A DNA stretch of 51,696 bases from Ruoffia halotolerans. Its GTDB lineage: Bacteria; Bacillota; Bacilli; Lactobacillales; Aerococcaceae. The notes beneath the pieces were generated by a model. That model did no database searches. It saw only the letters and a program-made list of their open reading frames with translations, and had not been told where the DNA came from. Position 1 is the first letter of the stretch; the number at the start of each line of letters is the position of its first letter. The stretch spans positions 1 through 51,696 of the forward strand of contig NZ_JACAOA010000017.1 in the NCBI RefSeq assembly GCF_014049385.1, given 5' to 3'. Made by a program: the position numbers and the translations under genes. Shown here in pieces: positions 1 to 7,960 of this stretch.

Positions 1-74
1 ATTGTTCAAAGAAGATTAAGTGAATTCAGCTAGTCATAAAAATGGAAGCCTTCTAAAAGTTCGAATCTCCGCAT

Positions 75-116
75 AAAAAAGCCCAACCAAGTGGTAGTGC
101 CATCACTTGGTTGGGT
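75..116 (-). terminator. Rho-independent terminator of uvrA
   Basis: A perfect 12-bp inverted repeat (82-93 with 104-115) has a 10-base loop and is followed, on the minus strand, by a run of T residues (75-80). It lies 42 bases past the uvrA stop codon and reads in the uvrA direction. I see no gene in bases 1-157 besides this hairpin. Confidence 0.9.
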
Positions 117-157
117 TCTTGATATGAGGACATTGTTGAACGCCTCAATCATTTCGA

Positions 158-2986
158 TTATTTATCTTTATCCATGACGTATTTTAAATATTGTCCTGTA
201 AAGCTGCCTTCAACTTCAGCCACTTCTTCAGGAGTTCCGGTAGCGATGACTTCTCCACCACGGACCCCCCCTTCAGGACCCATATCGATAATGTAGTCAG
301 CTGTCTTAATAACATCTAAGTTATGCTCAATCACAACGACGGTATTACCTGCATCTACTAAGCGATTCAATACTGTAAGTAATTTCTTAATATCATGTGC
401 GTGTAAACCAGTCGTTGGCTCATCTAAGATGTAGAATGTATCTCCTGTTGAAACACGTTGTAGTTCAGAAGCAAGCTTCATTCTTTGTGCTTCACCACCA
501 GATAAAGTTGTCGCTGATTGTCCTAATCGCACGTAACCTAAACCAACATCGACTAAGGTTTGGATTTTGCGTTTGATTTTCGGAATCGCATCAAAGTATA
601 CTAAAGCTTCATCAATCGTCATATCTAACACATCTGAAATTGATTTCCCTTTATATTTGATTTCAAGTGTTTCTGAATTATAGCGCGTTCCATGACATAC
701 TTCACATGGAACATACACATCTGGAAGGAAATGCATTTCGATTTGCTTAATTCCGCCACCTTTACACGCTTCACATCGTCCACCCTTAACGTTAAAACTA
801 AAGCGGCCTTTGTCATAACCACGTATCTTCGCTTCATTTGTTTGAGCAAATAACCCGCGAATATCATCGAATACACTAGTATATGTTGCGGGGTTACTTC
901 TTGGTGTACGTCCAATTGGACTTTGATCAATATCAATAACTTTTTCAAGCCCTTCAAAGCCCTCTATGGATTCGAATTTACCTGGTCGTTCTTTTGTGCT
1001 TGTTAAGCGTTTTGTTAAAGCAATTTTTAAAATGCTGTTCACTAAACTACTTTTACCTGAACCAGACACTCCAGTAACACAAGTGAATCGCCCGATGGGG
1101 AAAGACGCTTCAACATTTTGCAGATTATTTTCTTCTGCTCCTTTGACAGTTACCCATCCTTTATCATCATTGCGTCGAGTTTTAGGCACTTCAATTTTTT
1201 CTTTTCCAGATAGGTATTTACCTGTCAAAGAGTTCTCATCAGCTTGAACTTCTTCAGGCGTTCCAATAGAAACAATTTCTCCGCCTAATTCACCGGCACC
1301 TGGGCCAATATCAATTAAGTAATCTGCAGCCATCATTGTTTCTTCATCATGTTCAACAACAACGAGCGTATTACCTAAATCACGCATTCTTTGTAATGAT
1401 TTAATTAAACGAGCATTATCTCTCTGATGTAAACCAATCGAAGGTTCATCCAGGATATATAATACCCCACTTAAGTTCGAACCAATTTGTGTCGCTAGAC
1501 GGATCCGTTGCGACTCTCCACCTGAGAGTGAACCTGCTACTCGACTCATTGTTAAATAATCCAGTCCCACTTCATTTAAGAAAGTCAATCGATCATCGAT
1601 TTCCTTAATGATTGGATCGGCAATCATCGTATCAGTCACTGAGAAGTCAATAGTTTCAAAGTGTTTTTTAGCATCACCAATAGACATTGCTGTTACTTCG
1701 GCGATGTTTTTGTCTGATACACGAACGGATAAGGCTTCTTCATTTAAGCGAGTACCTTTACATGTTGGACACGTTAATTCATGCATATATTCTCGCATAA
1801 CATCACGCGTGTAGTCAGAATTTGTGTCATTATAACGTCTTTGAACATTATTAAAGACACCTTCAAACGTATTCTCCGTCGTCTTCGTTTCGCCTCGCAT
1901 TGTTTTGAATGTGAACGAAAATGTTGCGTCCGGATCTCCGTATTTTAACACTTCTTGTTGTTCACTGGTTAAATCTTTATATGGAACATCCGTTGGAATA
2001 TTATTTTGTTTTGAAAATTGATCGATCATTGATGGATAATAATTTGAACTAATTGGATTCCAAGGTGCAAAAACACCTTCTTCGATGCTTAAGCTATCAT
2101 CCGGAATAATCAATTCTTCATCGACTGTTAAACGTGAGCCTAAACCATCACAACTTGGACAAGCACCAAATGGTGCGTTGAAAGAAAAAAGTCTAGGTTC
2201 TAATTCATCGATGGAGAAATCACAAAACGGACAAGCAAAATGTTCATTAAAGTACATTTCTTCTTCCCCGATAACATCAATAACCACGTAACCTTCAGAG
2301 AATAAAAGTGCTTGTTCAACTGAATCAAATAAACGTGATCTCACGCCATCTTTAATAGCTATACGGTCAACAACCACTTCAATCGTATGTTTTTTATTCT
2401 TTTCTAATTCGGGAACTTCTGATACATCATAGATTTCCCCATCAACACGCACACGGATATAGCCATCCTTGCTTATTCTTTCTAATAATTTCTTGTGTTG
2501 TCCACGTTTGTCACGCACAGCAGGTGATAATATTTGGATACGTGTTCTGTCTGGTAATTCTAAGATTCGATCTACCATTTGCTCTGGACTTTGTCGTTCG
2601 ATTGGAATATCGTGATTTGGACAATAAGGTGTCCCCACTCGAGCATATAGAAGTCTTAAGTAGTCGTTAATTTCTGTTGCTGTTCCGACAGTAGAACGTG
2701 GATTTTGACTGGTTGTTTTTTGGTCAATTGAGATTGCTGGGCTCAAACCTTCAATAGAATCTACATCTGGTTTATCCATTTGTCCTAAAAACTGTCTAGC
2801 ATATGCAGATAAACTTTCTACATATCGTCTCTGTCCTTCGGCATATAAGGTATCAAAAGCTAACGAGCTTTTTCCTGAACCAGATAAACCAGTCATAACC
2901 ACTAATTTATCTCTAGGAATTTCTACATCGAGATTTTTTAAGTTATGTGTTCTTGCGCCTTTTACGATTATATTTTTTTGAGCCAT
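158..2986 (-). CDS. uvrA: UvrA, excinuclease ABC subunit A
   Basis: UvrA is the damage-sensing ATPase of nucleotide excision repair and loads UvrB onto DNA lesions. The protein is 942 aa, the usual length. It has the duplicated ABC architecture: the first Walker A is GLSGSGKS at residues 33-40 and the second is GVSGSGKS near residue 640. Each half has an SLSGGE or TLSGGE signature and an ILDEP Walker B. Paired CxxC zinc modules are visible (CPFC/CPSC, CPTC, and CEAC/CEVC near the C-terminus). I place the start at the ATG giving MAQKN, because GAGGAGAG lies just upstream; the longer open frame to 3073 adds 29 unlikely residues. uvrB is not adjacent. The gene stands alone after pstS with its own terminator. 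Confidence 0.97.
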   Translation of the reverse strand: MAQKNIIVKGARTHNLKNLDVEIPRDKLVVMTGLSGSGKSSLAFDTLYAEGQRRYVESLSAYARQFLGQMDKPDVDSIEGLSPAISIDQKTTSQNPRSTVGTATEINDYLRLLYARVGTPYCPNHDIPIERQSPEQMVDRILELPDRTRIQILSPAVRDKRGQHKKLLERISKDGYIRVRVDGEIYDVSEVPELEKNKKHTIEVVVDRIAIKDGVRSRLFDSVEQALLFSEGYVVIDVIGEEEMYFNEHFACPFCDFSIDELEPRLFSFNAPFGACPSCDGLGSRLTVDEELIIPDDSLSIEEGVFAPWNPISSNYYPSMIDQFSKQNNIPTDVPYKDLTSEQQEVLKYGDPDATFSFTFKTMRGETKTTENTFEGVFNNVQRRYNDTNSDYTRDVMREYMHELTCPTCKGTRLNEEALSVRVSDKNIAEVTAMSIGDAKKHFETIDFSVTDTMIADPIIKEIDDRLTFLNEVGLDYLTMSRVAGSLSGGESQRIRLATQIGSNLSGVLYILDEPSIGLHQRDNARLIKSLQRMRDLGNTLVVVEHDEETMMAADYLIDIGPGAGELGGEIVSIGTPEEVQADENSLTGKYLSGKEKIEVPKTRRNDDKGWVTVKGAEENNLQNVEASFPIGRFTCVTGVSGSGKSSLVNSILKIALTKRLTSTKERPGKFESIEGFEGLEKVIDIDQSPIGRTPRSNPATYTSVFDDIRGLFAQTNEAKIRGYDKGRFSFNVKGGRCEACKGGGIKQIEMHFLPDVYVPCEVCHGTRYNSETLEIKYKGKSISDVLDMTIDEALVYFDAIPKIKRKIQTLVDVGLGYVRLGQSATTLSGGEAQRMKLASELQRVSTGDTFYILDEPTTGLHAHDIKKLLTVLNRLVDAGNTVVVIEHNLDVIKTADYIIDMGPEGGVRGGEVIATGTPEEVAEVEGSFTGQYLKYVMDKDK

Positions 2987-3082
2987 ATATAACTTTCTCT
3001 CCTCAATAATGTTGTATTTACCTTTTGTAAGTATAACACAAAACTCAAACATTTGTTCGCAAAAAGATTGCAAATAGAAATG

Positions 3083-3109
3083 AAAAACACACCTCCGAAG
3101 AGGTGTGTT
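3083..3109 (-). terminator. Terminator of pstS
   Basis: A 10-bp perfect stem (3086-3095 with 3100-3109) encloses a very short loop and is followed on the minus strand by a short T run. It starts 25 bases after the pstS stop and separates pstS from uvrA. Confidence 0.85.
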
Positions 3110-3134
3110 ACAAATCTCTATGATGGTTTAAAAA

Positions 3135-4226
3135 TTATTGAGCTGCTTCTTCCCACTCAGTAACTTCACCTAAGAAGATTGAACGAATTGTTTCTAATGA
3201 TAAATCTTCTACTGTACTTTCTGGGTGAACTACAACAGCAATTCCATCAAGAGCGATGTTTGCTTGGTTTAATGCTGCAGCTTCATCTTCTGTTAATTCA
3301 CGAGAAGACATACCTAAGTCAGCAGCTCCACCAGTTGCAGCTTCGATACCAGCAGAAGAACCGTTTGAAGTAATGTTAATAGTTACGTCTGGGTTTAATG
3401 CCATGTATTCTTCAGCTAAAACCTCCATAACTGGAGTTACTGATGTAGATCCAACAACTTCAATAGTTCCTTCTAAGCCAGCAGCTTCGTATGAAGGTAA
3501 TGAAGCAACAACTGATCCTGATTCTTCTTCAGTTGACTCTTCTTCTGTTGCTGATTCTTCTTCAGTTGTTTCTTCTGATGAAGCTTCTTCTTCTGTAGTT
3601 TCTTCTTCAGATGCAGCTTCTTCAGCTCCAGCAGACTCTTCGCCTTCAGCTGGCTCTTCAGTTGTTTCTTCTGATGAAGCTTCTTCAGTTGTTTCTTCTG
3701 ATGAAGCTTCTTCAGATGACTCTTCATCTTCAGCAGATGCAGAAGCATCTACAGCGATGTATCCTTCTTCTTCAACGATTGTTTGCCCTTCTTGAGAGTG
3801 GATGAATGTTAAGAAGTCAGCTGATACGTCAGATTGATCTTCTCCCCATGCCACTACGAATGGACGAGCGATTGGGTATTCTCCAGCGTTAATTGCTTCT
3901 GGAGTAGCTTCTGCTCCATCAACAGTAACAGCTTTAACTGTATCATCTAATGAACCTAATGAGATATATCCGATTGCATTTGGATCTCCAGCAACAGTTT
4001 GCATAACTCCGTTAGTACCGTTTTGGATTGCAGCTGATGTAGTAGTCATGTCATCATCATTTTCGTCAACAACGCCAACGATTTCTACGAATGCTCCACG
4101 AGTTCCTGATCCATCTTCACGAGAAACAACGTTAATTGTTCCCTCTTGTGCGAATGCTGGAACAACAGATGATAATACTAATCCTGCTGTTGCTAATAAT
4201 GGTAAAGCTTTTAATGTTTTTTTCAT
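3135..4226 (-). CDS. pstS: PstS-type phosphate-binding protein, circularly permuted
   Basis: This is the extracellular phosphate-binding protein that feeds PstCAB. The 363-aa protein is built in an unusual order. Residues 1-26 are a signal peptide ending AFA|QEG with no lipobox Cys. Residues 29-160 match the normally C-terminal half of PstS, with the phosphate loop SREDGSGTRGAF at 35-46 and the end motif SQEGQTIVEEEGY. Residues 163-245 are an acidic Ser/Glu/Thr linker. Residues 253-363 match the normally N-terminal half, with VVGSTSVTP, NGSSAG and ADLGMSSRE, and stop at GEVTEWEEAAQ. Joining that end to the mature N-terminus would give the usual continuous order. All binding loops appear present, so I infer a working protein. 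It has a good AGGAG site, its own PhoP-box promoter and a terminator. The gene follows phoU instead of leading the operon. There is no cysteine in the protein. The family call is firm; permutation is read directly from motif order. Confidence 0.93.
   Translation of the reverse strand: MKKTLKALPLLATAGLVLSSVVPAFAQEGTINVVSREDGSGTRGAFVEIVGVVDENDDDMTTTSAAIQNGTNGVMQTVAGDPNAIGYISLGSLDDTVKAVTVDGAEATPEAINAGEYPIARPFVVAWGEDQSDVSADFLTFIHSQEGQTIVEEEGYIAVDASASAEDEESSEEASSEETTEEASSEETTEEPAEGEESAGAEEAASEEETTEEEASSEETTEEESATEEESTEEESGSVVASLPSYEAAGLEGTIEVVGSTSVTPVMEVLAEEYMALNPDVTINITSNGSSAGIEAATGGAADLGMSSRELTEDEAAALNQANIALDGIAVVVHPESTVEDLSLETIRSIFLGEVTEWEEAAQ
3559..3708. repeat. 27-bp in-frame repeats in the pstS linker
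   Basis: Three identical 27-bp copies lie at 3559-3585, 3655-3681 and 3682-3708, the last two directly adjacent, with degenerate copies between. The length is nine codons, so copy-number change keeps the pstS frame. They encode the EEASSEETT-type acidic linker. A 21-base identical match occurs in the acidic tail of the secreted protein at 33960-35099 (bases 34022-34042). Confidence 0.85.
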
Positions 4227-4307
4227 TAATGTACATCTCCTTTTGATTTTTAATGTTTCAACGACATCTAATCATTCGTCTGATAGTCAAACCATCAGCA
4301 CACCACT

Positions 4308-4361
4308 ATTATAACAAGCGATTGTAAATTTAATGTAAATCTATTGTAAATTTTATGTTAA
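4308..4361 (-). promoter_or_regulatory. PhoP box and promoter of pstS
   Basis: On the minus strand four direct repeats of TTWACA occur at exact 11-bp spacing (plus-strand positions 4356-4361, 4345-4350, 4334-4339, 4323-4328). This is the pattern bound by PhoP in Bacillus. A consensus -10, TATAAT, lies at 4308-4313, nine bases after the last repeat, and there is no good -35, as expected for an activator-dependent promoter. The start codon of pstS is about 80 bases downstream. PhoP control is inferred from the motif and from phoPR being nearby. Confidence 0.85.
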
Positions 4362-4389
4362 GACTCTCTGTTTTCCTTAACGATTTCTT

Positions 4390-4440
4390 TAATAAAATAA
4401 AATCCCCTCTTCATTAAGCCTTAACTTAATGAAGAGGGGA
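4390..4440 (-). terminator. Terminator after phoU
   Basis: A perfect 16-bp stem (4403-4418 with 4425-4440) has a 6-base loop and a T-rich tail on the minus strand. It begins 11 bases after the phoU stop and closes the pstCAB-phoU unit before the pstS promoter. Confidence 0.92.
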
Positions 4441-4451
4441 TGGGTATGCCA

Positions 4452-5108
4452 TTAGTTTAATTCTACGATGTCTCCTGAGTGTAAGTACACAATTCTTTCG
4501 CAAATATTAGTCACATAATCTCCGATACGTTCTAAGTTATTTGCAACACCAATATAGTTAATACCTCCGACAATTACTTCAGTATCAAATTCCATTGTTT
4601 TTGCAGCAATTCCATAAATTTGTTGTTGTAGAACATCTAACTCATTGTCACGGTCAGCAATCTTACGTGCTGCTCTAACATCACCATTAACAAATGCTTG
4701 AATGACATCAGTAATCATCCCTTGAGCAAGCTCACCCATTTGTTTAACAATATCATCTAGGCGCTCGATTTTTTCTTCGTCAGGATTACGACGAATGACA
4801 GTCTTAGCAACAGATGTTGCGTGATCAGCGATACGTTCTACATCTGAATTTGCAGAAAATACTGTAAAGATTTTTCTTAAATCTCCAGTCACTGGTTGTT
4901 GTAATGCTATTAGACGGTATGCATCTCTTTCGATTTCAACACTTAAAGCATTAATTCTTAGGTCATCAGCAATTACTTCGTGCGCTAATTCATTATCATT
5001 TTCGTCAAACGCTTTAATCGCTTTATGTAATGACTCATTAGCGAAGTTACTTAACATAATTAATTTATCCAAAAATTTTTCTAATTCTTCTTGAAATGCT
5101 TCTCTCAC
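4452..5108 (-). CDS. phoU: PhoU, phosphate signalling regulator
   Basis: PhoU links the Pst transporter to the PhoR kinase and keeps the Pho response off when phosphate is plentiful. The 218-aa protein is all-helical with the two repeated three-helix PhoU units. The metal-cluster acidic stretches are visible: ERIADHAT in the first unit and NNLERIGDYVTNICE in the second. The start is GTG, chosen because AGGAGG lies eight bases upstream. It is the last gene of the pstC-pstA-pstB-phoU unit and is 42 bases from pstB. Length is normal for the family. Confidence 0.96.
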   Translation of the reverse strand: MREAFQEELEKFLDKLIMLSNFANESLHKAIKAFDENDNELAHEVIADDLRINALSVEIERDAYRLIALQQPVTGDLRKIFTVFSANSDVERIADHATSVAKTVIRRNPDEEKIERLDDIVKQMGELAQGMITDVIQAFVNGDVRAARKIADRDNELDVLQQQIYGIAAKTMEFDTEVIVGGINYIGVANNLERIGDYVTNICERIVYLHSGDIVELN

Positions 5109-5150
5109 TGTTTTTCCTCCTAGAAAATATACGTATTAGATTAAATAAAA

Positions 5151-5909
5151 TTAACCGAAGCGACCTGAAATATAATCATCTGTACGTTGGTCTGTGGGGT
5201 TACTGAAGATTTTCTCAGTGTCATCAAATTCAATGACTTCCCCAGTTAAGAAGAATGCTGTTTTATCAGAAATACGTGCGGCTTGTTGCATATTATGAGT
5301 AACAATAACAACCGTATATTTCTCTTTTAATTCAGAAATAAGTTCTTCAATTTTCCCAGTAGAAATTGGGTCAAGTGCAGAAGTTGGCTCATCCATAAGT
5401 AATACTTCTGGATCGTTAGCAATCGCACGTGCAATACAAATTCTTTGTTGTTGTCCACCAGAAATTGCTGTTGCATTTTTATCTAATTTATCTTTTACTT
5501 CATCCCAAATTGCTGCTGCTTGTAAACTTTCTTCAACAATTTGGTCAAGTTGAGTTTTATCTTTAATCCCGTGAGTTCTAGGTCCATAAGCAATGTTGTC
5601 ATAAATACTTTTTGGGAATGGGTTTGGATGTTGGAACACCATACCAACTTTTTTGCGTAATAAATTTGCGTCATAGCCTTTTTCGTAGATATTTTGACCA
5701 TCTAAAGAAATTAATCCGTCCACACGAGCATATGATACTAAATCTTGCATACGATTTAATGTTTTGATAAATGTTGATTTACCACAACCTGAAGGTCCGA
5801 TAAATGCTGTAACTACTTTCTCTTCAATATCCATATTAATATTTTTTAACGCTTGAAAATCACCGTAATAAAAGTCTAAGTCTTTAATTTTAAATTTTGT
5901 GTTAGCCAT
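5151..5909 (-). CDS. pstB: PstB, phosphate ABC transporter ATPase
   Basis: PstB is the ATP-hydrolysing subunit of the high-affinity phosphate importer and acts as a dimer on the cytoplasmic face of PstC-PstA. The 252-aa protein has Walker [10 protein letters not shown] at residues 38-46, the signature ISGGQQQR, and Walker [14 protein letters not shown] followed by the switch histidine in VIVTHNM. It also has the FIKTLNRM motif after Walker A that is typical of PstB. Only five bases separate it from pstA, and its AGGG site lies inside the pstA end, which points to translational coupling. There is one copy here; many relatives have two pstB genes. Confidence 0.97.
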   Translation of the reverse strand: MANTKFKIKDLDFYYGDFQALKNINMDIEEKVVTAFIGPSGCGKSTFIKTLNRMQDLVSYARVDGLISLDGQNIYEKGYDANLLRKKVGMVFQHPNPFPKSIYDNIAYGPRTHGIKDKTQLDQIVEESLQAAAIWDEVKDKLDKNATAISGGQQQRICIARAIANDPEVLLMDEPTSALDPISTGKIEELISELKEKYTVVIVTHNMQQAARISDKTAFFLTGEVIEFDDTEKIFSNPTDQRTDDYISGRFG

Positions 5910-5914
5910 ATTTT

Positions 5915-6736
5915 TTATTTCCCTCCAGAGCCTAGTCGATTACCAATTAAATTTGATAAGCCGTTAATGAATAGAACAATTAATATTAGAATCGATGCAA
6001 CAGCATATGACTCATCTACGTGAAGTCCTTCTTGAGATAACATATACATGTGAACCGCAAGAGTACGACCTGAATCTCCTAGTGATGATATCATACTTGA
6101 TGATGATCCTAAAGTATAGATAAATGCTGCTGACTCACCAACAATACGTCCAATTGCTAAGATAACTCCGGAAAGAATACCTGGCATCGCAACTGGCAGA
6201 ACGACAGTAAAGATTGTTCTTAATCTTCCTGCTCCTAAACCATAACTACCCATACGTAAAGAATCATTGACCGAACGCAATGCTTCTTCAGTAGATGAGA
6301 TGATGATTGGTAAAATCATAATTGTTACCGTTAAAATACCCGCAAAGTGAGAATATCCCCACTCAAACTGATATACGAATAAAAGCATACCAAACAGTCC
6401 GTAAACAATTGATGGAACTGCCGCTAATGTATCAGTTGCTAAACGAATAATTGGTAAGAATTTACTTTTTTGATCAGCGTATTCAACTAAGTAGAACCCA
6501 GTAAAGATTCCTACTGGACCTGCAATGAGTAATGATGCACCAATAATAATTAATGTTGAAATAATTGACGGCATCATAGACACATTACCAGTCGAATAAT
6601 CCCATTCAAACATTGATGCAGATAAATGAGGTATTCCATTATAGAAGATATAACCTACAATGAAAAGTAACATACCTAATGTAAATAAACCTGCTGCCCA
6701 TACTAATATTTTAATAAAGCTGAATTTTTTAGTCAT
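5915..6736 (-). CDS. pstA: PstA, phosphate ABC transporter permease
   Basis: PstA is one of the two membrane channel subunits of the phosphate importer. The 273-aa protein has about six membrane segments, the first at residues 8-32. It carries the inner-membrane component loop that docks PstB, in the stretch [23 protein letters not shown]. The conserved [14 protein letters not shown] segment is present. The ATG overlaps the pstC stop codon (TAATG), with AGAGGAGG upstream, so the two permeases are coupled. It is normal in length and intact. Confidence 0.96.
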   Translation of the reverse strand: MTKKFSFIKILVWAAGLFTLGMLLFIVGYIFYNGIPHLSASMFEWDYSTGNVSMMPSIISTLIIIGASLLIAGPVGIFTGFYLVEYADQKSKFLPIIRLATDTLAAVPSIVYGLFGMLLFVYQFEWGYSHFAGILTVTIMILPIIISSTEEALRSVNDSLRMGSYGLGAGRLRTIFTVVLPVAMPGILSGVILAIGRIVGESAAFIYTLGSSSSMISSLGDSGRTLAVHMYMLSQEGLHVDESYAVASILILIVLFINGLSNLIGNRLGSGGK

Positions 6737-7599
6737 TAGTCGTTACCTCCTCTGTTTTTAACGAACAGGAAAGTAGTATTTAGGATGATAATAAAGATAA
6801 ATAATACAACTGCTGTAGCAATTAACGCTTCTCTATGGCGACCACTTGCATAACCCATCTCCAGAACAATATTCGTCGTTAACGTACGAACTCCTTGGTT
6901 TAAATCATTAGGGATTGCTGGTTGGTTACCAGTTACAAGAATAACAGCCATTGTCTCACCAATCGCACGACCAATACCTAAGATAATCGCAGATAAGATA
7001 CCTGATTTTGCAGCAGGTAACATAACGCGCATAACTGAACGGTCATGATCAGCACCTAAACCAACACTCGCTGAGTAGTATTCTTTAGGAACAGCACGTA
7101 AAGATGCCTCAGACAAACCAATAATAGTAGGTAAAATCATAATACCTAACAATGTAGAAGCCGTTACAATATTCATCCCTGTTCCACCCATTAAATCACG
7201 GAAGAATGGCACAAATAATCTTAATGCAAAATAACCGTATACAATAGATGGAATTGATGCCATTAAGTTAATTGCAGGCTTTGCAAATTTGTATAACCAG
7301 TCAGGACAGTAGAATGCCATAAAGATAGACGAAAGAACACCGATTGGAACCCCAATAATAATTGCTCCAGCTGTAACAACAAGTGACCCAACAACCATTG
7401 GTAAGATACCAAATGAAGGGTTAGAAGCAGTTGGACGCCATACCTCGTTAAAAATAAAGTTTCCTATTCCTTCTTCAAGTATAAAAGGTACTCCACCTTC
7501 AAAAATGAAGTAGAATATTAAAATAATCGAAAGAATCGATAATGACGCACACACTATGAAAACATATTTCATGAATGTTTCAGTAAAATTAGACTGCAT
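6736..7599 (-). CDS. pstC: PstC, phosphate ABC transporter permease
   Basis: PstC is the partner membrane channel subunit of PstA. The 287-aa protein has an N-terminal membrane segment at residues 10-33 and further helices. It contains the family stretch NLMASIPSIVYGYFALR and the coupling-helix loop EASLRAVPKEYYSASVGLGA. It is the first gene of the pstCAB-phoU unit and is preceded by its own PhoP box. In most relatives pstS would come first here; in this window it comes after phoU. Confidence 0.96.
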   Translation of the reverse strand: MQSNFTETFMKYVFIVCASLSILSIILIFYFIFEGGVPFILEEGIGNFIFNEVWRPTASNPSFGILPMVVGSLVVTAGAIIIGVPIGVLSSIFMAFYCPDWLYKFAKPAINLMASIPSIVYGYFALRLFVPFFRDLMGGTGMNIVTASTLLGIMILPTIIGLSEASLRAVPKEYYSASVGLGADHDRSVMRVMLPAAKSGILSAIILGIGRAIGETMAVILVTGNQPAIPNDLNQGVRTLTTNIVLEMGYASGRHREALIATAVVLFIFIIILNTTFLFVKNRGGND

Positions 7600-7666
7600 A
7601 CAGAATCTCCTTTAAAAAAATAAGTTACATTACAATTAAGTACCGTAATAGAATACTTGCGTCTTC

Positions 7667-7709
7667 ATTTTACAACTCAATTGTAAATTTTGTGTAAATT
7701 TTATGTAAA
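7667..7709 (-). promoter_or_regulatory. PhoP box and promoter of pstC
   Basis: Three TTTACA direct repeats occur on the minus strand at exact 11-bp spacing (plus positions 7704-7709, 7693-7698, 7682-7687), with a weak, one-base-shifted fourth near 7714-7719. A -10-like TAAAAT lies at 7667-7672, again nine bases after the last repeat, the same geometry as at pstS. The rest of this 361-base gap (7600-7960) holds one possible AT-rich terminator and nothing else that I recognise. Confidence 0.82.
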
Positions 7710-7817
7710 TATTTATAAAGCGGTTTATTATAGTCATTGTAAAGACGGGAACTCGGGAAAAATTGCAACAATTAAAAAACATTTTATATCATCAAGTATT
7801 GTTACAACCGAATTACA

Positions 7818-7877
7818 CAAAAAAATCTATATATATTTTTCTGCATATAATTTCTATGATTAAAAAAATATATATAG
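7818..7877 (-). terminator. Possible AT-rich terminator after phoR
   Basis: A 14-bp inverted repeat (7827-7840 with 7864-7877) of almost pure A+T has a 23-base loop, then a T run on the minus strand. It lies about 85 bases past the phoR stop. The low GC content of the stem makes it weak, so this is tentative. Confidence 0.35.
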
Positions 7878-7960
7878 GTTGCATAAGAGATAATCATACT
7901 TTTTCGCTTTATTAAATGCTTTTTTAATATAACTTTTAGCTTGACTCAATGGGAAATAAA

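Noticed and set aside
3256-3795. Long plus-strand frame antisense to the pstS linker, rich in Ser
   Set aside because: It is the mirror of a low-complexity GAA/TCT-rich coding region; no start signal or known domain.
7710-7960. The AT-rich gap before phoR as a regulatory RNA
   Set aside because: Beyond a weak AT-rich hairpin I see no promoter, conserved-looking structure or known motif.
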